Shown in pieces: positions 32,247 to 45,800 of a DNA stretch of 64,000 nt (its first letter is position 1; each line of letters starts with the position of its first letter). Both the position numbers and the translations under genes were made by a program. This DNA comes from Sophora flavescens. Taxonomy: Eukaryota > Streptophyta > Magnoliopsida > Fabales > Fabaceae. Under the pieces are notes generated by a model. It was not told where the DNA came from. It did no database searches and saw only the letters and a list, made by a program, of their open reading frames with translations. The DNA is taken from the NCBI GenBank assembly GCA_030762895.1, contig CM061064.1, forward strand, positions 243,261,909-243,325,908, read 5' to 3'.

Positions 32247-33580
32247 CTAATTTCCCTAACTAGATATATATTTAGGATGATGAAAACAATAGAGAATAAC
32301 TTGACGAAAAAAGAAGATGTGGCATCCGTCTGGACAGACCTAAACGTGTCCCCTGGAGCCCTTCCCACATATCCCCTTTCCTTTCTTTCTCTCTTCCATC
32401 ACCATTGGCGGGAGGCTTAAATATTATTTATATTATTTATTTTAAAATAATTATCATTTGTAACACTTTAATTTATTTTAGTTTATTTATCATTGAAAAA
32501 AATAAAATATTTATTTTAAATTTTAATATTAGTCTAGTTTTAATATTTTGAATAAATAAAATGGAATAATAAAAATAAAATTATATGTTGATATGATTTT
32601 TATATAAATTTTCTTTTTTTATAGATAAAAATATATTTTCTCTTTTTTATCTTAAATATAAATCTAAACAGTGAAATTAATTCTTATTTATATACTATGT
32701 TAAATGATTAGTATTTTATTTTATTAGCTAAGGAAAAGTAAGGAATTTTATTAACATAATATGGATAAAAATGGAAGAAAAAATGATAAGCTATACGCTA
32801 TAAGCTCAAACACTACTTTAAGTAGCGACTGAAAAAAATGCTATACGCTAGTGAAAAAAACGTTATACGCTAATTTTAAAAATGATTACCAAACGGGGCT
32901 AATTTTCCATCCACTATAATCTATCAGGCAGCTATACGCTAGAAGATTTGACAAACCAAACAGACTCTAAAAATAACATTTAAATATGTCATTTTATATT
33001 TATCAGCTAGTTCAACCACTAGTTTTACCAAATACTTCAAATCCAATAAGCTAGTTTATCCGCTATATACTATAAGTTAATCCTCTATCAGCTAGCTTAT
33101 CTGTTATCCGCTAGATTTTACTGAACAGAGCCTTACTCCTTCATCCTCTCACAACATTTCACTACTCTCACTAAATACCCCTTTATAAATACATAAAATG
33201 AACGAGCAAACGAGCTAAATATTACTTCAATCATCATGTAAACTATCCTTAGTAATTAATTGAGGCATAATTCAAATTCTCTATACCTACTCCTACTTTG
33301 TCCACGATTCCCTGCCACCTGCATGCACCGTCGCTACCACCCTTTGCATGTCCTCCATCTGTTCTCCTAGTAATAATTAAGAAAAAATTATTATTAATTA
33401 ATTGATATTTTTTAATTAGTCCCTATTCAATTAAAAAAGCATCTACGTGCATGCACCAACGCTGCCTTCTGCATGCACTATCGTTGCCATCTGCATACAT
33501 TTTAAATTTGAAGTTAATGACATATGTTCACCCTTTGCATGGCTTCCATTTGTTCTCCATCTGCATGCTGAAGTTAAAAC
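32247..33580 (+). repeat. Block R copy B, right part, and inverted-repeat flank
   Basis: 32247-32300 continues block R after CACTA-2 and matches the inverted copy near 54150-54210. The motif at 32247-32300 recurs inverted at about 32610-32690, so this may be a MITE-like unit of about 440 bp. The 32400-32910 stretch is found again, inverted, at about 48500-49060, with GCTATACGCT/TAGCGTAT motifs. 33312-33570 contains loose repeats of 'ctgcatgcac' that continue beyond the copia element at 38515-38690. No gene is visible. Confidence 0.5.
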
Positions 33581-33780
33581 TGTTAAGAGAAGCAATACTG
33601 CAGTAAAGGGACAGAGAGAAGATGAAGAGAGAACAAAGGGGAATACTGCTAGGGTTTCATTAGAATGTAAAATGAGTCTCTTAGGTTACAATAGATAACA
33701 AATGAAATAAATATAAATAGACAACAAGCAAAAGACTATATTACCCATGAGACAAATAAATAAAACTATATAATCTAACA
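33581..33780 (-). repeat. Copia-1 3' LTR
   Basis: 200 bp with TG...CA ends, and AAAAC target duplication directly on its left. Confidence 0.96.
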
Positions 33781-33792
33781 TCCCCCCTCAAA
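33781..33792 (-). promoter_or_regulatory. Copia-1 polypurine tract
   Basis: The minus strand reads TTTGAGGGGGGA directly before the 3' LTR. This is the expected primer for plus-strand DNA synthesis. Confidence 0.88.
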
Positions 33793-33925
33793 CTCGCGAT
33801 GCATCAACAGGAAGCATCGAGAGTTTGCTAATTAAGAAACGAAAGCGTGTGGTAGAATGTGACTTGGTGAACAAGTCAGCAATCTGCATGGAGGATGATA
33901 CAAAGGGCAAAGTGATGGTTCCCTG

Positions 33926-35284
33926 CTAAAAATGATGTCTAGTGAAATGACAATCAATCTCAATATGCTTGGTGCGTTCATGAAAGACTGAGTTGCGAGT
34001 GATTTGTATGGCACTCATATTATCACAATACATAGGAGTGGGTGCAACGGAGGAGACACCCATAGAGTCAAGTAACCAGCGCAACCAAACAATTTCTGCA
34101 GTGGTGGATGCCATGGCACGATACTCAGCTTCCGTAGAAGAACGAGAAACAACTGCTTGCTTCTTACTCTTCCAAGAAATAAGAGAATCCCCTAGGAAAA
34201 TGCAAAACCCTGTAGTAGATTTACGATCGGTGGAATCACCACCCCAATCTGCATCTGAGTAAGCACGCAATTCCAATGAAGAAGATGAAGGAAATAAGAG
34301 GCTCTGAAACTGAGTGCCTCGAAGATAACGAAGAATACGAAGAACAGCTGCCCAATGAACTGTAGTAGGAGAAGAAACAAACTGACTAACAACATGCACT
34401 GCATAAGCAATATCAGGCCTAGTAATGGTAAGATACACCAAGCTGCCAATAAGAGTACGATATAAAGAAGGGTCTGGTAAGGGGACACCATCAGATGAGA
34501 CATATCGAGCATTAAGCTCAAGAGGGGTGTCTGCTGCCTTCGTATCAGAGAGACGAGCTTGTTCAAGAATGTTGCCAATATACTTAGATTGAGAAAGAAG
34601 GTAGCCTCGAGGAGAGTAGGCGACCTCAATCCCCAAAAAGTAACGAAGAGTACCCAAGTCTTTCATCTCAAATTGTCGGGCTAATTGGAGTTTCAAATCT
34701 ATAATCCCATCAACATCATCCCCAGTAATAATCATGTCATCAACATATAGAGAGAGTAAGGTACGACCTTGAGGAGTGCACCTGATAAACAAGGCAGAAT
34801 CATGGGGGCTAGAGTAGAAACCAAGGGATTCAATCACAATGGAGAATTTTTCAAACCAAGCACGAGGAGCTTGTTTAAGCCCATAGAGAGCCTTCTTCAA
34901 TTTACAAACTTCACCTAGATTATGAGAAACACCCGGAGGAGGAACCATATAAACTTCTTCTTGAAGATCACCATTCAAGAAGGCATTTTTAACATCCATT
35001 TGCGAAAGATGCCATTGACGGATAGATGCAACTGCAATAAGGGTACGGATAGTGGTCATTTTGGCAACAGGAGCAAAAGTTTCTTCATAATCCATGCCAT
35101 ATTGTTGAGAAAACCCCTTAGCAACCAGACGAGCTTTATATCTCTCAACAGACCCATCAGACTTGGTTTTGATCTTATATACCCAACGAGAGCCAATTGC
35201 AGTTTTCCTGGTGGAAGAGAGACAAGGTCCCAAGTATCTGTCTTGTGCAAAGCAGAAAGTTCCTCTGCCATAGCCTGCTGCCAA
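33926..35284 (-). pseudogene. Copia-1 reverse transcriptase and RNase H
   Basis: This 452-codon frame starts upstream of the reverse transcriptase: WVYKIKTKSDGSVERYKARL, then DVKNAFLNGDLQEEVYM, with the catalytic YVDDMIITGDD. It continues through the connecting region to RNase H (YSDADWGGDSTDRKSTTG, SRSSTEAEYRAMA, CDNMSAIQI) and ends TRHHF. It is out of frame with the upstream integrase frame (breaks near 35250 and 35700), so a full polyprotein is not made from this copy as read. Confidence 0.93.
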
Positions 35285-35665
35285 GAGGGATCAAGGACTG
35301 CCTCTTTATAAGAAGAGGGCTCAGACAAACTGTGAATAGAGGTTAAAAAGGAAGCAAAGGAAGTGGAATAGACAGAATAAACAAAATCAGGTAATTTAGT
35401 GGACTTACGTTCACGAGGAGGATACCGAGGAGGATGAGGATCCACAATTACAAAAGCTTCTTGGGGAGGCCTGGGGACAAAGGAGGCTTCTGGATTAGCA
35501 GAACTACTAGTGTCAACCCTGCAAAGCTCAACATTAGAGTTATTTTGACTATGAGTAACTAAAGGAGGTGTAATGTCTGAATCCGTGGAAAAAGGGTCAA
35601 TATGGATGAGATCAGTTTTGGTAAGACCATGTGAACTAGAAGGAACAGAATAAAAAGGAATATGT

Positions 35666-36775
35666 TCAAGAAACACAACATGACGTGAGACATACAATTT
35701 TTGATTTACTGGGGTCATAACAACGATAACCTTTCTGACCACCACCATAACCAAGAAAAACACAAATCACTGACCGAGAAGACAACTTACTACGTTCTAC
35801 ATGCGGACGAAGAACAAAGCAAGTAGAACCAAAAACTCTCATGTTAGTATAATCGGGAGCACAACCATATAATTTTTCAAAGGGAGACAAACCTGAAGTG
35901 ACAGAAGATGGGATCCGGTTAATGACATGAACAGCAGTGAGGATAGCTTCCCCCCAAAACTCACTTGGGACAGAAGCAGACAAAAGAAGAGAACGAGCAG
36001 TTTCAACAATATGACGGTGTTTTCTTTCAGCAACTCCATTCTGTTCAGGAGTATCAGTGCAAGAGGTTTGGTGAGAAGTCCCATCAAAGGCAAGTAATTC
36101 ATAAAATTTGTTGGAAGTATATTCACCACCTAGATCACATCTAAAGCACTTAATAACAGCATTATGCTGAGTTTTAACCAAAGCACGAAACATGTGATAA
36201 ATGCTTAAAAAATCATAACGATGTTTCATAAGATAAACCCAACAATAACGAGTGCAATCATCAATGAAAGATACATAATATCTAGAACCACCTTTAGTAA
36301 CAGTTGGGGATGGTCCCCATACATCAGAATGAATCAAGTCAAAAGGTGCAACCGAAGTTGAAACACTTTTACAGAAAGGCCAAGCAGAAAATTTAGCAAG
36401 TTTGCAACCACAACAATCAGAAATATCATCAGTTTGTAACTTTTCTAAAGCTCCTGTAGAAGCCAGGTATTTCAAGCGGGAAGAAGAAACATGACCAAGA
36501 CGAGAATACCATAAATAAAAACTAGAAGAAGAGGAGGTCAAATGAAAAGACGACAAGTCAGCACTAGCAGCTGCAACATCTGGAGCTCTTAGCTCATCCA
36601 AAACATAAAGTCCCCCCTGTCTACGGCCTGTCCCAATCAGCCTCTGGGATTGCAAATCCTGCACATAACAAGAAGTGGAAGAAAATAAAACTGAGTAACC
36701 AGAATCACATAATTGACTAACGGAAATAAGACTAACACGTAATTTAGGAATATAGTAAACATCTGGAATGGACAA
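35666..36775 (-). pseudogene. Copia-1 integrase
   Basis: A gag-pre-integrase zinc region (SRLGHVSSSRLKYL, CCGCKLAKF) is followed by the integrase core with its acidic residues in HSDVWGPSP, FIDDCTRYCWVYL and the GVAERKHRH block. A C-terminal copia-type motif follows (FGSTCFVLRPHVERSKLSSR, FLGY). It overlaps the gag frame in a different register (break near 36780). Confidence 0.93.
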
Positions 36776-37989
36776 ATGAGACGTGGAAACAGACCAAAGT
36801 GCTCGCTCATCGGCGGAGGGGTTCCATCAGCAGTTATGATTGGTACAGATGAAACAGGATATAAGGACACAAAAGAGTTTAAATCAGATGACATATGATG
36901 ACATGCTCCAGAGTCAAGGATCCATAAGGATGGGGATATACCTGATGAGCTAGAGGAGGACAAACCTATATTGGAATGGGCAAACATAGCAGACATGGCA
37001 GATGGTTGTGTGGCAAGAAACCTCTGAAATTGCTCAGCAAGATCAACTACTGAAGGAATAGAGAGAGATGTGCTCTCATCAGACGAAGGAATAACTGCAT
37101 TAGTATTAGGTGCTGGAGGCCTGAAGTGCTTGATGTTTCGTTGGTTAAACTGACTTGGAGGTCTCCATTGAGGAGGTTGCTGTGTTTGTTGTGGCCTGTT
37201 CAACAATTTTGGACATTGGGCTTTCCAATGGCCTTTATTCTTGCAGAAGCTACACTCATCATAACCAACCTTTCCATAAGATTTGCCTTTATTAGAAGGA
37301 ACAGCAAAAACAGATAAATTAGGATTGGGGAGGATCCCTTTGTCAACATTCCCTTTATCAGATTGAGACTTGAGGCGAATTTCTTCAGCTAACAACTCAT
37401 TAACCACCGAATCAATAGTTGGGAGAGGATTGCGGTGTAGAATGGATCCACGAATCCCCTCAAAATCATCCCGAAGAGCCATCAAAAATTGAAATAGGCG
37501 TTGTTCTTCTCTACGATCAGTGTACGCTTTGAAAGCTTGTAATTCTGAAGATTCAATAAGAGCCAATTGATCCCAAAGGTTGGACATAGCAGAATAGAAT
37601 TCTTGGATGCTCATGTTGTTTTGTTGAAGAGCCCGAATATCAATCTCCAGCTGGTATTGCTTAGCAAAATTGGACTGTACATACAACCTTTTCAAATGAT
37701 CCCAGACTTCCTTGGCTGTTTCATATTTTTCTAATTGAATGCCTATTGACTGCGAGACAGAATTATTAATCCATGTAATGATCTTCGAATTATTTGTTTC
37801 ACAGGATTCCAGTTCAGTTGCATATTTTCCATCTTTGTTATCTTTTGGTTTCTCAGAGGTTCCAGAAACATAGCCCCACATTCTCTTGCCTTTCAAAAAA
37901 TTCTTCAATACATAACTCCAATATGAATAAATTTTCCCATTCAATTGTACACTAATAGATTGAAGAGAATCATCTTTTTCACTGGCCAT
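36637..37989 (-). pseudogene. Copia-1 gag and protease
   Basis: The likely start is the Met at 37989 (MASEKDDSLQSISVQLNG), although the frame is open further upstream. A UBN2-type gag domain spans residues of about 20-200. A CCHC zinc knuckle follows (CSFCKNKGHWKAQC), then a Gln/Pro-rich linker and the aspartic protease site in LWILDSGACHHM. The frame is lost after ITADGTPPPMSE. Confidence 0.92.
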
Positions 37990-38290
37990 CGCTACTATTA
38001 TAAAATGCCCAATATACCAATAAACACAAACAACGAAGAAAAATAGGAAAAACCCGGTTACTGCAAATGGGTCATACTGAAATTCCTCGCTCTGTGGTGT
38101 TATCACGCCAATCCTTGACCAATCTCCACGTTACTGCAAATGGGCATCAAAGTCTCCTTCTTTTTTGGCCAATGTTGTTGTTATCCCAAATCCTTGACCA
38201 ATCTCCACTGTACCCGGTTCGTTGCAGGGAGATAAGATGATAACGGTGGAACAGTGGTTTCAATCTTCTTCGGTGGATGGAGTAAACCTT

Positions 38291-38302
38291 GCTCTGATAC
38301 CA
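38291..38302 (-). promoter_or_regulatory. Copia-1 primer binding site (initiator tRNA-Met)
   Basis: The minus strand reads TGGTATCAGAGC directly after the 5' LTR. This is complementary to the 3' end of plant initiator tRNA-Met, the usual primer for copia elements. Confidence 0.95.
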
Positions 38303-38502
38303 TGTTAAGAGAAGCAATACTGCAGTAAAGGGAAATAGAGAAGATGAAGAGAGAACAAAGGGGAATACTGCTAGGGTTTCATTAGAATGTAAAATGAGTC
38401 TCTTAGGTTACAATAGATAAAAAATGAAATAAATATAAATAGACAACAAGCAAAAGACTATATTACCCATGAGACAAATAAATAAAACTATATAATCTAA
38501 CA
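38303..38502 (-). repeat. Copia-1 5' LTR
   Basis: 200 bp, nearly identical to 33581-33780, and followed by AAAAC. Confidence 0.96.
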
Positions 38503-39005
38503 AAAACCACTTTAACAAATTTGCATGCCATCTGGCATCTGCATGCACCATGCGTGGACCATCGCCCATATGCATGCTCTTTTTGTTTCCAATGCAAAAT
38601 GGACAAAGAAAATGACCGGCTCATAAATTTGCATGCACCATCGCTGCAAACTGCATGCTCATCCTACCACCCTTTGCATGTCCTCGGTGTCAAAACTTAA
38701 TTTTATCAAATAAGTATTTCTTTTCTAACTGAAAGTACAAAAATAAAATGCAAAAAAATCACAAAAATCTTTCTTATCGGCTTAGACCAAAAGATAATTT
38801 AAACCAAAAAAAAAAAATGAATCAACTTCTTGAAAACGTAAAAATAAAAAATAGAAAAAAAATGAAACATTGCAACTAAATAAGACAAAAACTTTAATGC
38901 TTCGGAAAAATCAAAGATGGTAAATATAAAGACATAAAAGGACTAAACATAAAAGGAGAATCATGTTATATCTGGGAAGCAACAACTGCATGTGAAAAGT
39001 AAAAT
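38503..39005. other. Spacer between Copia-1 and CACTA-3
   Basis: The 'tgcatgcacca' repeats interrupted by Copia-1 resume here (38515-38690). The rest is A-rich with no gene. Confidence 0.6.
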
Positions 39006-39026
39006 CACTAGTGCAGAAAAGGGATT

Positions 39027-39300
39027 CCACATCGGTTATTTTTGGCTTTTCACATCGGTTTTCAAACTGATGTTGAAAAGACATATGTTGTTTATTGTTA
39101 TTTTTCACATCGGTTTTAAAACCGATGTTTAAAGTATATTTTTAACAGCGGTTTTAACATTAACCGATGTGGAAAGTTCATTTGTCAATGGGTAACCTAT
39201 TGGAAATATCACTTTCCATATCGGTTTTGTTTAAAACCGATGTGGAAATTGAAATTTCCACATCGGTTTTTTTTTAAATCGATGTGTAAAGTCTAATTTT
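39027..39300. repeat. CACTA-3 left subterminal array
   Basis: CACATCGGTTTT and AAAACCGATGT motifs in facing pairs; fewer than in CACTA-2 and some degraded. Confidence 0.87.
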
Positions 39301-39612
39301 AAAAAAAAACTCTTTATTACATTTCTTTCATTCATTTCCCCTGTTTCAGTATAGCAGATCAATACCATTTAACATATTCTAAATATTCTCAACACAAACT
39401 TTTGTACAACAAAAACACACTAAATTAATATATACTGAATTTATTACGAACAATACATATGTACGTTCAATTACATTCATACAACAAAGATAATTAGAAA
39501 CCAAAAAGCTACATGATATATTATAGATTTCATATCAAAATACATATGATCAATCAAAAGTACACTATAGCTAGTACATGATAAGTTTTTAAACTAACTA
39601 CATATATACAAA

Positions 39613-42600
39613 CTATGGTTGGTACACTTCAAGAAAGAAAGTTTCCCAATGACTCCTTATGTTGTTGATGTCGGAATCAGATAATGGAGTTGGATTGTTG
39701 AATATCTGCAAGTTTAATTGGACAAAAGATTATATCTTTTAAGAAATAAACTAACATAAAACATATAACGAATCTATAACTGTTACTTCTAATTGTTATC
39801 AATTAACATTTACCTCGTGCCATCTTTCAGTGATTCTGGAGGAGATAATTTCGAACATCCACTTCATCACATAGTATCCACATTCCCATGATCCACGTTG
39901 TCTATGTGACTACGTACAAATGAAACCCAATTAGCATATGAGGAATTAAATAGAAATCAATAATTATACCCACTGAATTTGATACATTTGAACTAATAAA
40001 TATCTTACGCTAGGAATAATCCATCTGATAGCCTGACACCTTTCACCACGCAACATGTGGTTTGCACTAATAGAACTATCAAGACAAAATAAACATTAAT
40101 TAAAGTATATCTAATAGATTTCAGATAATTAAAACAACTACATTACTTATTATAAAGTATTGTAATGCTTACGTTTCGATGATCGTCTTCAGTTCATTCG
40201 CTGACTTATTTCCAATTGAGCAGAAGAACACGACGTTCATCCTAGGGTACAAGATCAACAGTTACCAATGTTGGCTGTATTTGCGGAACAATTAGTGACT
40301 AAGTCATATATAGTTATAATTAAATAACCGGTACTTACTTATTGAGATAAGGCGCAAGGTAGAATTGATGATCGTCTCGGGCAAGTATATCACGTATGGT
40401 GGTGACCGGGTCTTCTGATGCCTGGAGAACATCACCCTGAATGAACATGGGGTCAATGAACCCATAAAGGGCGAGGTTACCCTGATCAACTAACATACGA
40501 TGCAAATACCTAATATATTGAAAAAACATGTTAATTATCATAGTATTTAAAAATTAATTACTTAACTTATAAATAAAATGTACTTACGTGCACCATAACG
40601 ATAGGTGTGCAGAACTAGCCATTTCTTTATTGAGTACAATCTCCATAAGTTCCTTCTTTAGGATATACAGTTCATCACCTAGACTGGTATCATGTTCCAA
40701 CCTTACCAAAGCTGCGTCATTCTCCATGGTAACAACCTGTATAGCCAGAAGTTTAAAAACATCACCAGGTGCCCCTTTTGTCGATCCCCTAAACAACAAA
40801 GATATATATTACTAATCACAGATAAGTTATTTCATTTGTAATTAATTAAATGGTCAAATGAATACCTTGGCAGGAGCAGACATCTCTGATCCTCCTGGAT
40901 CCGACCTTTTAGGCATAATATCATTTCCAACATCCTATAACGAATAAAAATAAAGCATTATCTTTAAACAATAATAAATAATTTTAACTATGAATATAGA
41001 AAAACACAACTAACTGAATACCTCAAATGCAACAAGAAAGCTGACCAGTCATATTGGCCAGAGGATGAAGTTACCGGGGGCCTGACCCACTGTTTGAACC
41101 TCCTTAGTGGGCACAGGGACTCGAGCATCAGCATCTCGAATAATCTCAACGACGACCCTCGCCTTATTATGTGCCCTACCCAATGCCACTAAGTGGCAAT
41201 CATGATGATCATCAACATACAGCTCACACCTATCAGGGTCGTCATCATCATCATCATCATCACCATCATCATCATTTTCAGGCTGATGAGGAGGATCACA
41301 TGAGCCCTTAGTGCTCACATGGATAGAGGGTTGAACACCGACTGTCATCTCCTGGGACATAGAAGTCAATATTGCCATCTACTGGGCAAACTGCTCGGCC
41401 ATCTCCTGTCTAAGCTCAGCTGCAATCTCCTGTTTTAGCCGTGCTCTATCTACATCAACATCCCTGTGGCATTGGTGTGAAGATGAACCATGGTATTGGC
41501 GAATGCTGACACCCCATCCAACACCAATGACACGGCCCGAGTGGTCTGGTTTACCGAGGGTAGCATCTAAGATATCATTGCGTCCTCTAGGAACAAAGGT
41601 TCCTTGGGTTACCTGCTCGTCCAAGGCATCCTATCACATATAAAATATCAAGTCACATTACAATTCGGTAACAATCTTAAAATGACAATTACAATTCAAA
41701 CTATACTTACAATCTTCTCAGCTACTTGGCGGGCCTCCTCAGATGTATATTGCCCCGTTTTTCTTTGTCGGGCCCTCTTCCATTTACGATGGCGTGGGAG
41801 TGGAGGTGGATCAACAACCTCTGGACGATTTTCAGCGTTAGGATCCGCCTGAGATGCTACTTCCTAACGTGCTTTCTTTTCCTCTTCCACCATAATCTGA
41901 CCAATCTTTTTATATCCCCCACGAGACATGACATGGGGGTAGACATTCTTGCTTTGGTTTTCCTGCCCCTTTTTCCTCTTCTCCTATTATAAATAGAAGA
42001 CAATTAAATTACATAAGTAAATAAAATTAATGAAATTGCATAAATTTAGAGACAAATCAAATAAGTTAACCTGAAAGCCGGGATCATGTCGGCTCTGAAC
42101 AAAGCGATCCCACGTCGCCTGGTCAAGAAACGGGTACACCTCAAGTGGGTTCTTTTCACATGTTGGATTGAATACATAGTATCTGCCCAGGTCGACCTTA
42201 AAAGCCTTCTAATACTCACCAGCATACTTTTTCAAACGCTTCTTCATATCCGTCGTATCCGGTATGTCAAAGGTGAGCTACATTAACACCAAAAGAATCA
42301 ACAAATTATTGTATGATATTAGTAAGATTAAAATAAAGTAGATACAGACAAATACAGGGTGTAAAAGTATAGATACCGAAATACTCTCCCATATCCGATC
42401 CTTCACGTCCGCCGGTACATCTTTCCAATTATCAATGAGTATACTAGGCCTGCTCCTAGCAAGGGTCGCCACAAAACTGTTAAACTGCTCAGCCATTGAC
42501 CCAATAGTATTGAGGTTATTATCAAAGTCTATTCTTATCCTTTGGTTTGAACCACGGTTGGCAGTCAAATTCGTCATTCGTGTGGCACGTCTACCCTTTT

Positions 42601-42661
42601 TACCCGTAGACGGGGTCTCCGACCCGCTGCATGAAGGAGGGATATCCTCAGGATCAGCCAT
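39613..42661 (-). pseudogene. CACTA-3 second gene: Ptta/En/Spm transposase region plus Ulp1 (C48) protease
   Basis: The start at 42661 (MADPEDIPPSCSGSETPST) is in frame with GRRATRMTNLTANRGSNQR, a stretch that is broken in CACTA-2. It keeps the QGTFVPRGRNDI block (41624-41500), a shorter poly-Asp run (about 41270-41238), YGFIDPMFIQG (about 40470), a degraded His region near 40250, and the catalytic GSWECGYYVM near 39870. It ends at a stop at 39613. A basic segment (41870-41740) has lost its frame, so the gene is probably inactive. The product would be nuclear and may act with TnpD. Confidence 0.72.
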
Positions 42662-42820
42662 GTATACCTGTTTAAACAAAAAAAAACTTGTTTGTATGTC
42701 AGGATAAATATCAAACATAACTTATAAATATTGATCAACGTACGTAAACATAACTTATAAATATCAACGCAAACATATAATATGCCTTTAAACATAACTC
42801 AAACTAAACTTACTTTGTGG

Positions 42821-45800
42821 TCAATTAGTAAAGTTCTCCCATAACCCTTCTTGGTGATCATTACGAGTAGGGTGTACATCATCCACTTCATTTTCCTCAT
42901 TGAAATTAGGCACTCGTGTTGAGAAAGAAGGAGTATCAGAAATATCAAGAGTTGAATCTTGATTTCTCTCACTACCATTATACATGTTTTTCCCTAGAGA
43001 ACCACTGACCACCTTTTGTTAGAAGGATCACGGATATAAAACACTTGTTTTGCTTGGGATGCCATGATGAAAGGCTCTTCATTATTACCTACCTTATTAA
43101 GGTCCACCAATTTGAATCCTAACTCATCGGTTTGCACACCATTGTTATTCTGATCGACCCACTGACATTTAAAAACAGGTACTCTAAACTTCTTGTAATC
43201 AACCTCCCATATCTCTTCAATGATTCCAAAGTATGAAACGGATGCCATAACAGGGTTTTTATCTTTCGAACTAGAGAAATGCATGGACTCAGCGACGACC
43301 ATAACCCCACTGTTTTGCATAGTACTTTTGTTATCCCGAGACTTTGTATAGAAGGAAAACTTATTGATATCGTACCCACTCCAGCATATGACATCAAAGT
43401 TAGGCCCCTGTGCTAGCCATTTTAATGTATCATAAGCAATACCATCCTTTGCAATTTTTTCTTTAAACCAGTTCAAGAAAGTCTTGTTATGCTTGTTCAA
43501 ACACCATTTTTCATTCATTCTTGGGTAAGTTTCATTGATGATGCTTTTGTGCTCACATAAGTATGGTCCAACCTCATCAGTGTTATTCAATATATACAAA
43601 TGTTCTTGAAGCACTTCCTCCCGATCCATGCTCTTAACAGTGATACCTCATGTACCCTTACCATCATATCTTCCTTCGTGACGAGACTTCGGAAGCCCTA
43701 CAGGTTCCGCTTCTGACATGTAGTCTGTACAAAACTCAATAGCTTCTTTTGCAACATACCTTTCAATAATAGATGCTTCGGGACGGTGTGGATTCTTCAT
43801 ATATCCTTTCAAGATCTTCATGTATCGCTCAACCGGGTACATCCACCTTAAATAAACGGGACCGCACAATCTAATCTCCCTCACTAGATGAACAATCAAA
43901 AGAACCATGATGTCAAAAAATGAAGGTGGAAAATACATCTCCAATTGTCACAAGATAATGGCTGCCTCATTTTCCAAGTCATCCAACTTTTTAGTGTCAA
44001 TGACCTTGCTACATATAGCATTGAAGAATAAGCATAACCTAGTAATGGCATGTCTGACTTTTTTAGGCAATATGTCACGAATGGCCACCGGTAGTAGTTG
44101 TTGCATCAAGACATGACAATCATGAGACTTTAAGCCAACTAATTCGAGATCTTTCATTGAGATAAGTCTTTTGATATTTGAAGAGTAACCATGTGGCACT
44201 TTGATACCCCGCAGACATTCACAGAAACTTCTTTTCTCTTTTTTTGATAAAGTATGACATGCTGGGGGCAAATAAGTCTTCTTATCCCCCACTTTATGTG
44301 GAGTTAACTGCTCTCGTATACCCATCGCAACTAGATCCAGACAAGCATTCACACCATCCTTTGTCTTGCCTTGAATGTTGAGAAACGTTCCGATTAAACT
44401 GTCACATACATTTTTCTCCACATGCATCACATCAATACAATGTCTTACATCAAGCTTGCACCAGTATGGAAGATCAAAAAAGATTGACCTCTTCTTCCAT
44501 ATTTTCTTCTAGGTAGCCTTCTTCTGGGTCTTCCCATAGATAACATTAGTGTTGTTCACCCTTTCATAAACTTTCTCTCCAATCAAGGCCACCGGAGCAT
44601 TTTCATTCCCTGGAAGTCCATTGAAAGCTTTTCTCAATCTACGATAAGGATGATTACGTCAGAGAAATCTCCAATGCCCAAGGTAAACTGTCTTCCTTCC
44701 ATGTTGCAGTTGATGGTAACATGTGCCTTCTTCGCATATTGGACATGCTTTATGCCCCTTAACACTATACCCACACAGGTTCCCGTACGCTGGAAAATCA
44801 TTGATGGTGCAAAATAACATGGCACGCAATCTGAATGTCTCACGGCAATACCCGTCGATCACATCAACGCCTTCATCCCACAACATTCTCAAGTCTTCAA
44901 TCAATGGTCTCAGATAAACATTAATATCATTTCTTGGCTGTTTAGGACCCGAAATCATCATACTTAACATAATGTATTTGCGCTTCATGCACAACCAAGG
45001 AGACAGGTTGTAAATTACCAGGAGAACAGGCCATGAACTATGAATACTACTTAAGTTTCCATATGGATTCATTCCATCGGTAGCAAGTCCAAGCCTAAGG
45101 TTTCCGGGCTCATTGCCGAAATCTGGAAACAAACTATCAATTCTCTTCCATTGCAAAGAATCGACCGGATAGGGAAGCTATCCATCACACTTCCTCTCAT
45201 CTGCATGCCATCTAATGTTCTTTGCGTCATTTACATTAGAAAACAATCGCTTGAACCGCGGAATCACGGGAAGATACCATAACACCTTCGAAGGAGGACC
45301 TTTGGTGACCACATCACAACTAGAATCACCATCCTTCACTTTGTAGCGTGATACCCCACACCCGGGGCACTCGTGCATCTCTTCAAACTCTTTCCTGTAC
45401 AATATGCAATCATTGGGGCAAGCGTGTATTTTCTTATACTCCATACCCATTGGACACAATATCTTCTTCGCCTCATAGTTTCGAGATGGCAATGTGTTGC
45501 CTTCTGGAAGCATGTCTTTCAAAACCTCAAGCAACTCGGTAAAGCTTTTATTGTTCCACCCATTTATCACCTTCACATTGAACAATCTTAACACCGCTGA
45601 CAACCGTGTGAAATTAGTGCACCCCGGATACAAAGCCACTTCTGCATCACTGCACAAAGTATCATACACATGTGCGCGCCGAAAAGACTCTTGCCCAATA
45701 TCACAGATCATGTCCTCTAGTCCATCGTCTATTTCCACGTCATCAACTTCCTCTCTATCCGACACCCTCGGCCCATCTAACGATTCACCATGACATATCC

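Larger units (their letters stand above)
33581..38502 (-). mobile_element. Copia-1: full-length Ty1/copia LTR retrotransposon
   Basis: Two 200-bp LTRs (33581-33780 and 38303-38502) begin TGTTAAGAGAAG and end ATAATCTAACA. They differ by only three bases that I can count, so the insertion is recent. The target duplication is AAAAC at 33576-33580 and 38503-38507. The minus-strand order is gag, protease, integrase, reverse transcriptase and RNase H, which defines Ty1/copia. The 5' LTR is the right one. Confidence 0.97.
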
